Shown here piece after piece: positions 32,854 to 40,382 of a DNA stretch of 64,000 nt. The position numbers and the translations under genes are program-made. This DNA is from an uncultured Clostridia bacterium (GTDB lineage: Bacteria > Bacillota > Clostridia > Oscillospirales > Oscillospiraceae). The DNA lies in NCBI GenBank assembly GCA_937890525.1, contig CALADI010000048.1, forward strand, positions 62,001-126,000, read 5' to 3'. Numbering within the stretch: position 1 is the first letter of the stretch; each line of letters starts with the position of its first letter. A model generated the notes under the pieces. The model searched no databases. It was not told where the DNA came from and was given only the letters and a program-made list of their open reading frames with translations.

Positions 32854-33794
32854 CGCCAGTCCTCCTTTTCTTTTCTGCCGGTGATGGTAAGTCCGGCGGC
32901 GGTGAGGGCAGACTCCACCTCGGCAAGGCGGCTGTCCAGAATGCCGGAGCAGATGAACCGGGCGTCCTCCTTCATGAAGTGCTTCAGCACCGGGGCAAGG
33001 GAGATGATGACATCGGCGACGATGTTCACCAGCACCAGATCATAGCCATCCCCGGCGAGCTGCTCCATGAGCCGGGCATCTTCGGTCACATTGCCGGTGA
33101 AGGCGGAGAACTGCTCTGGGCCCAGACCGTTGTAGGCGGCATTCTCCCGGGCGATGGACTCGGCCTTGGGGTCGATGTCCACACCCACGGCACCTGCGGC
33201 GCCCAGCCGCAAAGCGGCGATGGAGAGGATGCCGCTGCCGCTGCCCAGATCGATGACACGGCAGCCGGGGGTGACCAGATCCTCCATAAATTCCATGCAC
33301 ATCTGGGTGGAGGGGTGGGCGCCGGTGCCGAAGGTCAGACCGGGATCCAAGATCACGGGGATCCTGCCCCGGGTCTCGTCTGCGTTCCAGCAGGGCAGCA
33401 CGATCAGCGACCGCCCCACCTCCTGCGGGGGGTAGCTGTCCTTCCAGCTTTCCTCCCAGTTGGTCTCCGGCAGCATCTGGGCGGTGACCTCCAGCGAGCC
33501 AAGCTCCTTTGCCGATGCAGACCGCAGGCGCTCCAGCAGCGCCTTCAGTTCTGCCAGCTGGGCATCCTCGGTGCCGTCCATCTCCAGATACAGCTTGATC
33601 CGGGAAAGCCCCTGAAGCTGCTGCTGCAAGGATTCGTCGATATAGTCCCAATAGGCACGGTTGTCCTCTAAAAAATGCTCAAATTCCGCCTGATCTTCCA
33701 CCACCAGGCTGTCAAAGCCACCGGCGGTGAGGGCGGCAGCCACCGTCTCGATGCTCTGGGAAACGGTGTTGACCGTCACTTCCAAGTAATTCAT
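32808..33794 (-). CDS. prmA: Ribosomal protein L11 methyltransferase
   Basis: PrmA trimethylates ribosomal protein L11. The 328-residue protein has an N-terminal ferredoxin-like region, a linker, then the SAM-binding domain: PGLTFGTGAHPSTQMCMEFME, VIDLGSGSGILSIAALRLGA (motif I), and LVLVNIVADVIISLAP. I prefer ATG 33794 over TTG 33803, because AGGGG is only 3 bases from the TTG. Compared with Bacillus the protein is slightly longer in the N-terminal domain. It is usually beside dnaJ; here it is beside a glycosidase-like gene. Confidence 0.93.
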   Translation of the reverse strand: MNYLEVTVNTVSQSIETVAAALTAGGFDSLVVEDQAEFEHFLEDNRAYWDYIDESLQQQLQGLSRIKLYLEMDGTEDAQLAELKALLERLRSASAKELGSLEVTAQMLPETNWEESWKDSYPPQEVGRSLIVLPCWNADETRGRIPVILDPGLTFGTGAHPSTQMCMEFMEDLVTPGCRVIDLGSGSGILSIAALRLGAAGAVGVDIDPKAESIARENAAYNGLGPEQFSAFTGNVTEDARLMEQLAGDGYDLVLVNIVADVIISLAPVLKHFMKEDARFICSGILDSRLAEVESALTAAGLTITGRKEKEDWRCVCGRKADPTPAQK

Positions 33795-33827
33795 GGTATA
33801 CAAAACCCCTATTCTCGTGATTTTACC

Positions 33828-33856
33828 ATTTTACCGCAAATAGCAGGGAAACTCAA
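33828..33856 (-). promoter_or_regulatory. prmA promoter
   Basis: Minus strand TTGAGT (33856-33851), 17-base spacer, TAAAAT (33833-33828). Confidence 0.65.
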
Positions 33857-33897
33857 CTGCATACCGTGAGAAATATTTTAATTTTTTGCAAAGAGCC

Positions 33898-33926
33898 TTT
33901 CAATTTCCCCTGCCGTGCGGTATAAT
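33898..33926 (+). promoter_or_regulatory. yfmF-yfmH-lgt operon promoter
   Basis: TTTCAA (33898-33903), 17-base spacer, perfect TATAAT (33921-33926). Confidence 0.6.
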
Positions 33927-33987
33927 AACTGCCGAATGATCGTGAAAATGCGGTTGGTCGGACTCCGGCCGCCGCCGGGAGGAATGT

Positions 33988-35256
33988 ATGATCCAAACCC
34001 TTTCCCTGTCCCCCGGAGTGACGCTGCGCTGCTGCCCGGATGACAGATTTAAGAAAAATGCCCTGAGCATCCAGCTCCTGCGCCCCATGTGCCGGGAGGA
34101 AGCGGCGATGAATGCTCTGCTCACGCCGGTGCTGCTGCGGGGCACCAAGACCTGCCCCGACCTGCGGGGCATCACCCATCGGCTGGACGATCTGTACGGC
34201 GGCTATGTGGCAGCACAGGCCCGACGTGTCGGGGATGTGCAGACCGTGGGGCTGTATATGGAGCTGCTGGACGACCGGTTCGCCATGGAGGGGGACTCCG
34301 TTCTGGCGGCGGGAGCGGATTTCCTGCGGGAGCTGCTGCTGGATCCGCTGACGGTGGACGGCGGCTTCTCGCCGGAGTTTGTGGAGGGCGAGAAGAAGAA
34401 CCTCATCAGCGCCATCGATGCCCGGCGCAACGACAAGCGCACCTATGCCGCCGAGACGATGATGCAATATATGTGCCAAGGGGACAGCTTCGCCGTGTCC
34501 CGTCTGGGGCAGAAAGAGGATGTGGCGGCCGTCACCCCTCAGGGGCTGTACGACCACTACCGCACCATCTTGCAGACCAGCCGGGTGGAGATCTTCTATG
34601 TGGGCAGCGCCCCTATGGAGCGTGTGGCGGAGCTTGTGATGCCTTTGGCTCGGGCGCTGGCATCCCGGGCGGAGGGCAGTATTCGCCAGACGCCCTTTAC
34701 CCCGGCAGTCCCGCCCCGGGAATTTTCCCGGGAGATGGAGATCAATCAGGGCAAGCTCTCCATGGGATTCACCACCGGCGTGACCAACACCCATGAGGAT
34801 TTTGCCGCCATGCAGGTGTTCAATGTCATCTTCGGCGGCGGAATGACCAGCAAGCTGTTTATGAATGTCCGGGAGAAGCTGTCCCTTTGCTACTATGCTT
34901 CCTCCGGCTACTTCGGCAGCAAGGGGATTATGACGGTGTCCAGCGGCATCGACACCGCCCAGTATCAGCCCGCCAAAGAGGAGATCCTCCATCAGCTTGC
35001 GCTGTGCGCCGGTGGGGAGATCTCCCAGCAGGAACTGGACATGGCAAAGCAGTACATGCTGTCCAGCCTGCGCAGCATCCCGGATTCCCCCGGGGCGCTG
35101 GAAAGCTACTATACCACGGCGGCCATCAGCGGCATGCCCTATGACCTGCCGGAGTATGCCCGGGCGGTGGAGCAGGTGCGTCTTGAGGATGTGGTGCGCT
35201 GTGCATCGGGTGTGAAGCTGCACACCGTATTTTTCCTGAAGGGGGTCAGCGGATGA
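33988..35256 (+). CDS. yfmF: M16-family protein YfmF, inactive partner
   Basis: A 422-residue member of the M16 (pitrilysin/insulinase) fold. The HxxEH zinc motif of active M16 enzymes is absent; the corresponding region reads RRGTKTCPDLRGITHRLDDLYGG-like sequence. It pairs with the next gene, which has the motif, so the two probably form a heterodimer like the mitochondrial processing peptidase. In Bacillus the pair has been linked to EF-P 5-aminopentanol modification; whether that holds here is unknown. GGGAGG precedes the ATG, and the end overlaps yfmH by 4 bases. Confidence 0.85.
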   Translation: MIQTLSLSPGVTLRCCPDDRFKKNALSIQLLRPMCREEAAMNALLTPVLLRGTKTCPDLRGITHRLDDLYGGYVAAQARRVGDVQTVGLYMELLDDRFAMEGDSVLAAGADFLRELLLDPLTVDGGFSPEFVEGEKKNLISAIDARRNDKRTYAAETMMQYMCQGDSFAVSRLGQKEDVAAVTPQGLYDHYRTILQTSRVEIFYVGSAPMERVAELVMPLARALASRAEGSIRQTPFTPAVPPREFSREMEINQGKLSMGFTTGVTNTHEDFAAMQVFNVIFGGGMTSKLFMNVREKLSLCYYASSGYFGSKGIMTVSSGIDTAQYQPAKEEILHQLALCAGGEISQQELDMAKQYMLSSLRSIPDSPGALESYYTTAAISGMPYDLPEYARAVEQVRLEDVVRCASGVKLHTVFFLKGVSG

Positions 35257-36536
35257 ACACAGTACACTATCCCCGTCTGGGGGAGACGGCACAGCGGATC
35301 ACCTTGGACAACGGTCTGCGGATCTGCGTGGTGCCCAAGAAGGGCTTTGCCCGAAACGCGGCGTATTTCGTCACCCGGTTCGGCTCTATCAACACCAGAT
35401 TCCGGTTCGAGGGACAGGAGCATCAAGTCCCTGATGGTGTGGCCCACTATTTGGAGCATAAGCTCTTCGACCTGCCCGGCAGGGATGTGACGGCGGAGTT
35501 TGCCGCGCTGGGCGCCAATACCAATGCCTTTACTTCCTACGATATGACCGCCTATTACTTTAGCTGCACCGAGAATCTGCCCCAATGCCTGCGGCTGCTG
35601 CTGGAATTTGTCAGCACCCCCTATTTCACCCAAGAATCGGTGGAAAAGGAGCGGGGCATCATCGCCCAAGAAATTCTGATGTATGCCGACAGCCCGGAGT
35701 CTCAGGTGGTGGAGGATCTGACGGCGGCGCTATACCGCGATCATCCCATTGCCAAGCCTGTGGGGGGCACGGTGGAGAGCATCGCTGAGATCACCCCGGA
35801 AATTTTGGAACTGTGCCACCGGGCGTTCTATGCGCCCGCCAACATGATGCTGTGTGTGGCGGGGGATGTGGATGCCCAGCAGGTGGCGGCGCTGGCGGAG
35901 GAAATTCTGCCCAAGCAGCGCCTTGCGGTGGGCGAGCCCCTGCTGCCGGCGGAGCCTGCGTCCGTCCCCAAGCCCCTGACCCGGCGGAATATGGATGCCG
36001 CCATGCCCATGTTCCAGATGGGATTCAAGTGTGATGCCGGGCTGACCGGCGATGCATTTGCCCGGTGGGAACTGGCGGCCCAGCTTGCCTTGGAGGCGCT
36101 GTGCGGGGAATCCTCGGCGCTGTATCTGCGGCTGTACGAGCAGGGGCTCATCGATCCGTCCTTCGGCAGCTATGCAGAGACGGTGGATGGGGCGTGCATG
36201 GTCGTCATCGGCGGAGACAGCGACGATCCGCTGGCGGTGCAGGATGCGGTCTTGGCGGAAGCCCGGCGCCTTGCCCATGGCGGGATCAGCCAAGAGGAGT
36301 TCCGCCGGATGAAAAAGAGTCATCTGGGCGGCAAGATCCAGGCGCTGGACAGTTTTGAAGCGATCTGCGCCCGGCTGTGCGCCTATGACGGCATGGGATA
36401 TGACTATTTCCGGTTCCCGGAGCTGGTCGATGCGATCACGGTACAGGAATTGGAGACATTTTTGCGGGAGAACATTGTGCCCCAGCGCTGTGCCATGGCC
36501 ATTGTGGATCCCCTGGAACAAAAGGAGGATATCTGA
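35253..36536 (+). CDS. yfmH: M16-family zinc peptidase YfmH, active partner
   Basis: A 427-residue M16 metallopeptidase-like protein with the inverted zinc motif HYLEH (His65, Glu68, His69) and a downstream Glu in the ESVEKERGIIAQEILMY helix near 132-145, as in catalytic M16 subunits. It follows the motif-less YfmF with a 4-base overlap. The natural substrate is not known; the family link to EF-P modification comes from Bacillus. Its TGA shares a base with the lgt ATG. Confidence 0.87.
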   Translation: MNTVHYPRLGETAQRITLDNGLRICVVPKKGFARNAAYFVTRFGSINTRFRFEGQEHQVPDGVAHYLEHKLFDLPGRDVTAEFAALGANTNAFTSYDMTAYYFSCTENLPQCLRLLLEFVSTPYFTQESVEKERGIIAQEILMYADSPESQVVEDLTAALYRDHPIAKPVGGTVESIAEITPEILELCHRAFYAPANMMLCVAGDVDAQQVAALAEEILPKQRLAVGEPLLPAEPASVPKPLTRRNMDAAMPMFQMGFKCDAGLTGDAFARWELAAQLALEALCGESSALYLRLYEQGLIDPSFGSYAETVDGACMVVIGGDSDDPLAVQDAVLAEARRLAHGGISQEEFRRMKKSHLGGKIQALDSFEAICARLCAYDGMGYDYFRFPELVDAITVQELETFLRENIVPQRCAMAIVDPLEQKEDI

Positions 36537-37420
36537 TGTATCACTATACCACCATCTCGTTTCCGGGACTGGGACTGGAGATGAATCCCCCCCGGGTGCT
36601 GGAACTGGGACCGCTGACCATCCACCTGTATGGTCTGGTGATCGCCACGGGTCTGATCTTGGCGGCCATCTACGGCATGAAGCGGGCCAAGCAGTTCGGA
36701 CTCACCGAAGATCATGTGCTGGACGGCGTGCTGTGCATCACTCCCTTTGCCATCATCTGCGCCCGTGCCTACTACTGCATCTTCTCTTGGCCTCAGTATG
36801 CCGATGACCCCATCTCCGTGCTGTACATCTGGGAGGGCGGACTTGCCATCTACGGCGGTGTCCTCGGCGCGGCGCTGGGCATCTTGGTGTTCTGCCGCTG
36901 GAAGAAGATCAGCGTGGGTGCGGTGCTGGATCTGGTGGCGCTGGGCTTCTTGATCGGTCAGGCCATGGGCCGCTGGGGCAATTTCTTCAACCGGGAGGCC
37001 TTTGGCAGCGAGACCATGAGCTTCCTGCGGATGGGGCTGTACAACACCGTGACCCAGACCGTGGAGTACCACCACCCCACCTTCCTGTATGAATCCCTGT
37101 GGAACGCCGCGGGCTTCGTGATGCTCCACTTTGCATCCAAGCACAGAAAATACGACGGTCAGATCGCCCTGGGCTATGTGGCGTGGTACGGTCTGGGCAG
37201 AGCATGGATCGAGGGACTGCGTACCGACAGCCTGTACATCGGCGCCACCGGCATCCGGGTCAGCCAGGTTCTGGCGGCGGCTTCCTGCGGCGTTGCGGTG
37301 ATCCTGCTGGTCTATTTCTGGATGAAGCGCCCCACCCCGGACAAGCTGTTCGTCAACCGGGTGGCGGCGGAAAAGAGAGAAAATAATCTGAAAACGGAAG
37401 GAGAAGAGGATCATGGCTGA
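36536..37420 (+). CDS. lgt: Prolipoprotein diacylglyceryl transferase
   Basis: Lgt moves a diacylglyceryl group from phosphatidylglycerol to the lipobox cysteine, the first step of lipoprotein maturation. The 294-residue protein has seven membrane segments and the Lgt signature GQAMGRWGNFFNREAFG near 140-156, including the conserved Arg and Asn, plus LYESLWN and GRAWIEGLRTDSL motifs near 185-230. Several lipoproteins in the window (at 30.6, 41.7 and 50.4 kb) would be its substrates. It has a hydrophilic C-terminal tail and overlaps the next small gene by 8 bases. Confidence 0.95.
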   Translation: MYHYTTISFPGLGLEMNPPRVLELGPLTIHLYGLVIATGLILAAIYGMKRAKQFGLTEDHVLDGVLCITPFAIICARAYYCIFSWPQYADDPISVLYIWEGGLAIYGGVLGAALGILVFCRWKKISVGAVLDLVALGFLIGQAMGRWGNFFNREAFGSETMSFLRMGLYNTVTQTVEYHHPTFLYESLWNAAGFVMLHFASKHRKYDGQIALGYVAWYGLGRAWIEGLRTDSLYIGATGIRVSQVLAAASCGVAVILLVYFWMKRPTPDKLFVNRVAAEKRENNLKTEGEEDHG

Positions 37421-37697
37421 TATTTTTGACAAGCTCTTTGCCGCCGGGAAGCAGGCGGCCAGCTCCGTGGCCACCGGGGTCAATGTGGCGGCGGAGGAGC
37501 AGAAGATCCGGGAGGCCTACCAGACCTTGGGCAAGCTGTACTTTCAGGCAAAGCGCCGGGGGGAAGCGCCGGAGGGGCTGGAGTTTGCCGACCAGTGCCG
37601 TCAGATCGAGGCACGGCTCAAGCGCATCGAGGAGATGAAGAGCCGGCAGAATGTGACGGACTATGCAGACCGGGACGATTTCGTGGATGTGACCTGA
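37413..37697 (+). CDS. Small soluble helical protein of unknown function
   Basis: A 94-residue charged, mostly helical protein: MADIFDKLFAAGKQAASSVATGVN, then a long EEQKIREAYQTLGKLYFQAKRR helix and a second CRQIEARLKRIEEMKSRQN helix, ending in an acidic tail. The pattern resembles small Clostridia proteins found near zinc-ribbon genes, but no cysteine pair is present here. AAGGAGAAGAGG lies before the ATG, and it overlaps lgt by 8 bases. Function is not recognised. Confidence 0.7.
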   Translation: MADIFDKLFAAGKQAASSVATGVNVAAEEQKIREAYQTLGKLYFQAKRRGEAPEGLEFADQCRQIEARLKRIEEMKSRQNVTDYADRDDFVDVT

Positions 37698-37711
37698 TCT
37701 GTCGATCAAAA

Positions 37712-37746
37712 GCAAGCCGGGCGGCGTTCGCCCGGCTTGCTTTTTT
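37712..37746 (+). terminator. Terminator of the yfmF-yfmH-lgt operon
   Basis: A perfect 12-bp stem GCAAGCCGGGCG with a 5-base loop, followed by six T. Confidence 0.95.
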
Positions 37747-37754
37747 GCCCTTGG

Positions 37755-37793
37755 TGTCAAGTATGATAAATTTAATGTAATATATACTTGACA
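37755..37793. promoter_or_regulatory. Inverted repeat operator overlapping the -35 of the XRE gene
   Basis: TGTCAAGTAT (37755-37764) and ATACTTGACA (37784-37793) are perfect 10-bp inverted repeats with a 19-base AT-rich centre. The right arm contains the TTGACA of the following promoter. A regulator bound here would block or tune it; the XRE protein encoded next is the obvious candidate. Confidence 0.6.
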
Positions 37794-37816
37794 AAAAGTA
37801 AAGCGAGTGCTAGAAT
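37788..37816 (+). promoter_or_regulatory. Promoter of the XRE regulator-DUF6773 pair
   Basis: TTGACA (37788-37793), 17-base spacer, TAGAAT (37811-37816). Confidence 0.8.
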
Positions 37817-37842
37817 CATCCTTGTCAGAAGGAGGTGGCGCA

Positions 37843-38061
37843 GTGCCGAAGAATTTAGCAGTGAAGGCGGCGAGGGCCCAGCGGGATCTGACCCAGAAGG
37901 ATCTTGCCGATGCGGTGGGTGTTTCCCGCCAGACCATCAATGCCATCGAAAAAGGGGAGTATAACCCCACCATCAAGCTGTGCAGGAAGATCTGCCGGTG
38001 TCTGGGAAAGGGACTGGACGAACTGTTTTGGGAGGATGAAGAAGATGAAAAAGAGGAATAA
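37843..38061 (+). CDS. Small XRE-family transcriptional regulator, GTG start
   Basis: A 72-residue protein that is one helix-turn-helix domain: RAQRDLTQKDLADAVGVSRQTINAIEKGEYNP, followed by a KICRCLGKGLDELFW helix and a very acidic tail. It resembles the YgzD/SinR-like short regulators often encoded with a membrane protein. GGAGGTG precedes GTG 37843. It overlaps the next membrane gene by 17 bases, so the pair is translationally coupled and the membrane protein may control the regulator or be controlled by it. Confidence 0.85.
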   Translation: MPKNLAVKAARAQRDLTQKDLADAVGVSRQTINAIEKGEYNPTIKLCRKICRCLGKGLDELFWEDEEDEKEE

Positions 38062-38497
38062 TCTGGACGAGATGCAGGAGCAGAAGCTGCGCAGGATCGA
38101 GAGCGTGAGCTGCTGGCTGGGCTTCTGGGCGCTGATCGGCGCCATTGCCGTGCAGACCGCCATGGGGCATCAGGATTGGGCGAGCATCGGCGGCGAGTGC
38201 GCGGCGCTGTTCATCATGAGCGGATATCTGGGCATTTCCTGCCTGAAGAACGGCATTTGGGACAGAAAGATGAAGCCGGATCTGAAAACCAATCTGCTGG
38301 TCAGCACCACAGCGGCCGCCGTGGCAGGACTGGTCTGGTTCGTCAGCAGCTACCGCAATTATCACAATTTGGCAGGCTCTGCGGCGACCTTTGCATTTAT
38401 GTTCCTGTCCGTGTTCTGCCTGTGCATGGCGGGGCTGTCGCTGGTGGCGGTGTGCTACCGCAAGCGGGTAAAGAAGCTGGAAAATCAGGAGGACTGA
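38045..38497 (+). CDS. DUF6773-like four-helix membrane protein
   Basis: A 150-residue protein with a charged start (KKRNNLDEMQEQKLRRIESVSCW) and four membrane segments (about 25-42, 50-66, 80-98, 110-135). Proteins of this type follow short XRE regulators in many Clostridia and are grouped as DUF6773, a name given here from general resemblance. The function is unknown. Its last 13 bases overlap the convergent gene at 38485. Confidence 0.65.
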   Translation: MKKRNNLDEMQEQKLRRIESVSCWLGFWALIGAIAVQTAMGHQDWASIGGECAALFIMSGYLGISCLKNGIWDRKMKPDLKTNLLVSTTAAAVAGLVWFVSSYRNYHNLAGSAATFAFMFLSVFCLCMAGLSLVAVCYRKRVKKLENQED

Positions 38498-38907
38498 CCG
38501 GAGGGGCGCCCCTTGGGCATCCGGTGCAGGGTACGCTCCAGCAGACGGTCGCACCGGTGGAATACCTGCCCGGCGCAGAAGCTTAGGGGGATCCACAGCA
38601 GGGTGAACAGGGGGCAGATCTGCCCGGCGAAGTTGCCGGGCTGCCCCCGATAGTCCCAGATGGTGAAGCTGCGGTTAAAGACCAGCCCCACCGCCAGTTC
38701 TCCTGCGGTGCAGATGGCGGCGCTGATCAGGGCGTGCAATGCCGGGCTCAGCCGGGGGAACCGCTTGCCCAGATGCCCGATGGCAAGGAAGCAGACGCCC
38801 GCCAGCAGGAACATGGTGTAGTGGCTGTACCCCCGGAACAGCAGCTCGATGACCACATAGGCGCACCCGCCGATGGCAAATAGACAGAGATTTTTGGCAA
38901 GAATCAT
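38485..38907 (-). CDS. CmpB-like putative ABC-transporter membrane protein
   Basis: A 140-residue protein with four hydrophobic segments. The C-terminal part, GELAVGLVFNRSFTIWDYRGQPGNFAGQICPLFTLLWIPLSF, matches the pattern of the putative ABC-transporter type IV family (PF06541, CmpB), which has no demonstrated transport role. Start ATG 38907 follows AAGGAG; a longer open frame upstream crosses the tRNA promoter and is rejected. It overlaps the convergent DUF6773-like gene by 13 bases with no room for a terminator. Confidence 0.75.
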   Translation of the reverse strand: MILAKNLCLFAIGGCAYVVIELLFRGYSHYTMFLLAGVCFLAIGHLGKRFPRLSPALHALISAAICTAGELAVGLVFNRSFTIWDYRGQPGNFAGQICPLFTLLWIPLSFCAGQVFHRCDRLLERTLHRMPKGRPSGQSS

Positions 38908-38968
38908 GGGCTTGGCTCCTTTTTTCAAGTTGAAAGGATTATAACCAAAAATTTTGTGAAATAACTTA

Positions 38969-38997
38969 TTGACAAATAGAGAAATAGCAGGTATAAT
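38969..38997 (+). promoter_or_regulatory. tRNA operon promoter
   Basis: Perfect TTGACA (38969-38974), 17-base spacer, perfect TATAAT (38992-38997), about 43 bases before the first tRNA. Confidence 0.88.
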
Positions 38998-39039
38998 AAC
39001 AAAGCTGATTTCGGGTAGCCGAGATCGCAGACCACACTT

Positions 39040-39115
39040 GGCGGCATAACTCAGTTGGTAGAGTAGCCGGTTCATACCCGGTATGTCATCTGTTCAAATC
39101 AGATTGCCGCTACCA
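39040..39115 (+). tRNA. tRNA-Met (CAT), elongator type
   Basis: A complete 76-base cloverleaf with encoded CCA. The acceptor GGCGGCA pairs with TGCCGCT (first pair G-U), the D stem is ACTC/GAGT, the anticodon stem GCCGG/CCGGT encloses TTCATAC with anticodon CAT, and the T stem is ATCTG/CAGAT. It lacks the C1-A72 mismatch and the GGG/CCC anticodon stem of initiator tRNA, so it is an elongator Met tRNA. A tRNA-Ile whose CAT is modified by TilS cannot be fully excluded. Confidence 0.93.
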
Positions 39116-39190
39116 GGCCCGTTGGTCAAGCGGTTAAGACACCGCCCTTTCACGGCGGTAACATGGGTTCGATTCCCGTACGGGTCACCA
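39116..39190 (+). tRNA. tRNA-Glu (TTC)
   Basis: A 75-base cloverleaf with encoded CCA. The acceptor GGCCCGT pairs with ACGGGTC, the anticodon stem CCGCC/GGCGG encloses CTTTCAC with anticodon TTC, and the T arm contains GGGTTCGATTCCC. It begins on the base right after the CCA of tRNA-Met, so the two are processed from one transcript. Confidence 0.96.
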
Positions 39191-39197
39191 TGCAGGA

Positions 39198-39229
39198 AAG
39201 TCCCGATACCACGGTATCGGGACTTTTTT
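39198..39229 (+). terminator. Terminator of the tRNA operon
   Basis: AAGTCCCGATACC and its complement form a 13-bp stem around a 2-base centre, with seven T counted from the stem's end. Confidence 0.93.
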
Positions 39230-39255
39230 ACACGATCCTTGACCGACAACGGAAG

Positions 39256-39283
39256 AAAAGGACAGGCTCTGCCTGTCCTTTTT
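39256..39283. terminator. Second bidirectional terminator
   Basis: AAAAGGACAGGC-TCT-GCCTGTCCTTTT, a 12-bp perfect stem with A- and T-rich ends. With the hairpin at about 39300-39325 (TCCCCCGCAGG and complement) it lies between the tRNAs and the convergent gene. Confidence 0.85.
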
Positions 39284-39330
39284 GCGTTCCATAACAGCTC
39301 CCCCGCAGGATGCGCCCTGCGGGGGAATTT

Positions 39331-39780
39331 TCATATCCGGGCCAGATTGCAGATCCGGCAGGGGGAGTGCCGGCGGCGGGCATAGGACAGCAGCCGCCCG
39401 GAGTTGCCAAGATCCGACACCACATGGCACACCAGAAATCCGCACAGATCCACAAGGAGCCGGTTGGCACGGACGATGGCATAGCGCAGGGGGGTGGACT
39501 CCATCCCTTCGGGCCAGTAGGTGCCGTCGAAGCCCCGGGGGAGGAGGTCCGCCCCGGTGGGCAGATAGGGCAGCACCAGCATCACGGTGATGTGGGGGTG
39601 GCGCTGCTTGGCGCGGCGCAGGGCTGCTGCGGCGGCCCGGTCAAATCCCCCGTAGTGCCCCACATAGAAGCGGCACACCCCTTCCTGCCGGATCAGTTCC
39701 TCGATAACGAGTTCCAGCGCAGGCAGCAGCCCTTCGTCTGCATTCCGGTGACCGAATAGGAAGCAGCTTTTGTCGTCCAT
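39331..39780 (-). CDS. SLOG-like nucleotide-binding protein of unknown function
   Basis: A 149-residue protein starting MDDKSCFLFGHRNADEG, then FYVGHYGGFDRAAAAALRRAKQRHP and MLVLPYLPTGADLLPRGFDGTYWPEG. The GHR start, VGxxGGFDR loop and lysine-decarboxylase/DprA-like layout fit the SLOG superfamily, which binds nucleotides or related ligands. Similar small proteins are common and uncharacterised in Clostridia. ATG 39780 follows GGGAGGTGGAGAC. Its promoter overlaps an operator shared with a divergent XRE gene. Confidence 0.65.
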   Translation of the reverse strand: MDDKSCFLFGHRNADEGLLPALELVIEELIRQEGVCRFYVGHYGGFDRAAAAALRRAKQRHPHITVMLVLPYLPTGADLLPRGFDGTYWPEGMESTPLRYAIVRANRLLVDLCGFLVCHVVSDLGNSGRLLSYARRRHSPCRICNLARI

Positions 39781-39816
39781 GTCTCCACCTCCCGATGTAA
39801 AAATAGGGATACTTCT

Positions 39817-39845
39817 ATTGTAGGCGGGCATATTTTGAATGTCAA
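39817..39845 (-). promoter_or_regulatory. Promoter of the SLOG-like gene
   Basis: Minus strand TTGACA (39845-39840), 17-base spacer, TACAAT (39822-39817). Its upstream edge overlaps the first AACCCG operator arm. Confidence 0.8.
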
Positions 39846-39907
39846 CCCGTATTCGGGTTAAAACAGAAAATCCCGTTGTTATCATCATACTAACCCGCAA
39901 ATGGGTA
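39844..39907. promoter_or_regulatory. Two AACCCG-N4-CGGGTT operator-like sites between divergent genes
   Basis: AACCCG-TATT-CGGGTT at 39844-39859 is a perfect dyad. AACCCG-CAAA-TGGGTA at 39892-39907 matches it with two changes; the centres are 48 bases apart. The dyads flank the divergent start region of the SLOG-like gene and the XRE regulator, the standard position for autoregulation. Confidence 0.65.
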
Positions 39908-39931
39908 AAAATGATGACGGAGGGGACGGAC

Positions 39932-40186
39932 ATGGACTATTCCCAGATCTATGTGAGGCGGATCCGCAAGCTGTGCAAAGAGCGTGGCATTGCCATCAAC
40001 CGTCTGGCGGTGATGAGCGATGTGAAGCAGTCTACGCTGGACAATATTGTAAGAGGGCTGACCAAGAATCCCAGAGTAAAGACCCTGCACAAGATCGCGC
40101 TGGCATTCAACATGACGCTGGCGGAGTTTCTGGATTTCGATGAACTGAATGACTACGCTTTTGATGAAGAGCCGGAAGAGGAGTGA
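39932..40186 (+). CDS. XRE-family transcriptional regulator
   Basis: An 84-residue protein with a helix-turn-helix domain, YVRRIRKLCKERGIAINRLAVMSDVKQSTLDNIVRGLTKNP, a helix KTLHKIALAFNMTLAEFLDF, and an acidic tail ending EEPEEE. GGAGGGG precedes the ATG at 39932. It is divergent from the SLOG-like gene across the AACCCG dyads and likely binds them. It also lies just upstream of the yhf-type operon, but a separate promoter precedes yhfZ. Confidence 0.85.
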   Translation: MDYSQIYVRRIRKLCKERGIAINRLAVMSDVKQSTLDNIVRGLTKNPRVKTLHKIALAFNMTLAEFLDFDELNDYAFDEEPEEE

Positions 40187-40275
40187 TCGCCCTCGCTTTC
40201 GGGGAAAGAGTTGGCATAATCCACAAAAGGGAACGGTTCAAATCTTATAGATTACACAAAATCAATTTCGCCCCC

Positions 40276-40304
40276 TTGACAGGGGCAGGAAATGGGAATA
40301 TAGT
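40276..40304 (+). promoter_or_regulatory. Promoter of the yhf-type operon
   Basis: Perfect TTGACA (40276-40281), 17-base spacer, TATAGT (40299-40304), about 80 bases before yhfZ. Confidence 0.85.
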
Positions 40305-40346
40305 AATTATATTAGTCAATATACAATATTTTGTACATTGAAAGTA
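40296..40346. promoter_or_regulatory. Candidate YhfZ operator region
   Basis: Downstream of and overlapping the -10 lies an AT-rich block with short dyads: AATATA-GTAAT-TATATT at about 40296-40312, TACAA-TATT-TTGTA at 40322-40335, and GTAC-N7-GTAC close behind it. Such dyads at the start site suit repression by the GntR-type YhfZ; the exact operator is not identified. Confidence 0.4.
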
Positions 40347-40382
40347 CGCCGTGGAACACAGGATCAAACAGGAGGGAAGATA

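Noticed and set aside
39040..39115. Initiator tRNA-fMet
   Set aside because: The first pair is G-U rather than a C-A mismatch and the anticodon stem lacks three G-C pairs, so it is an elongator type.
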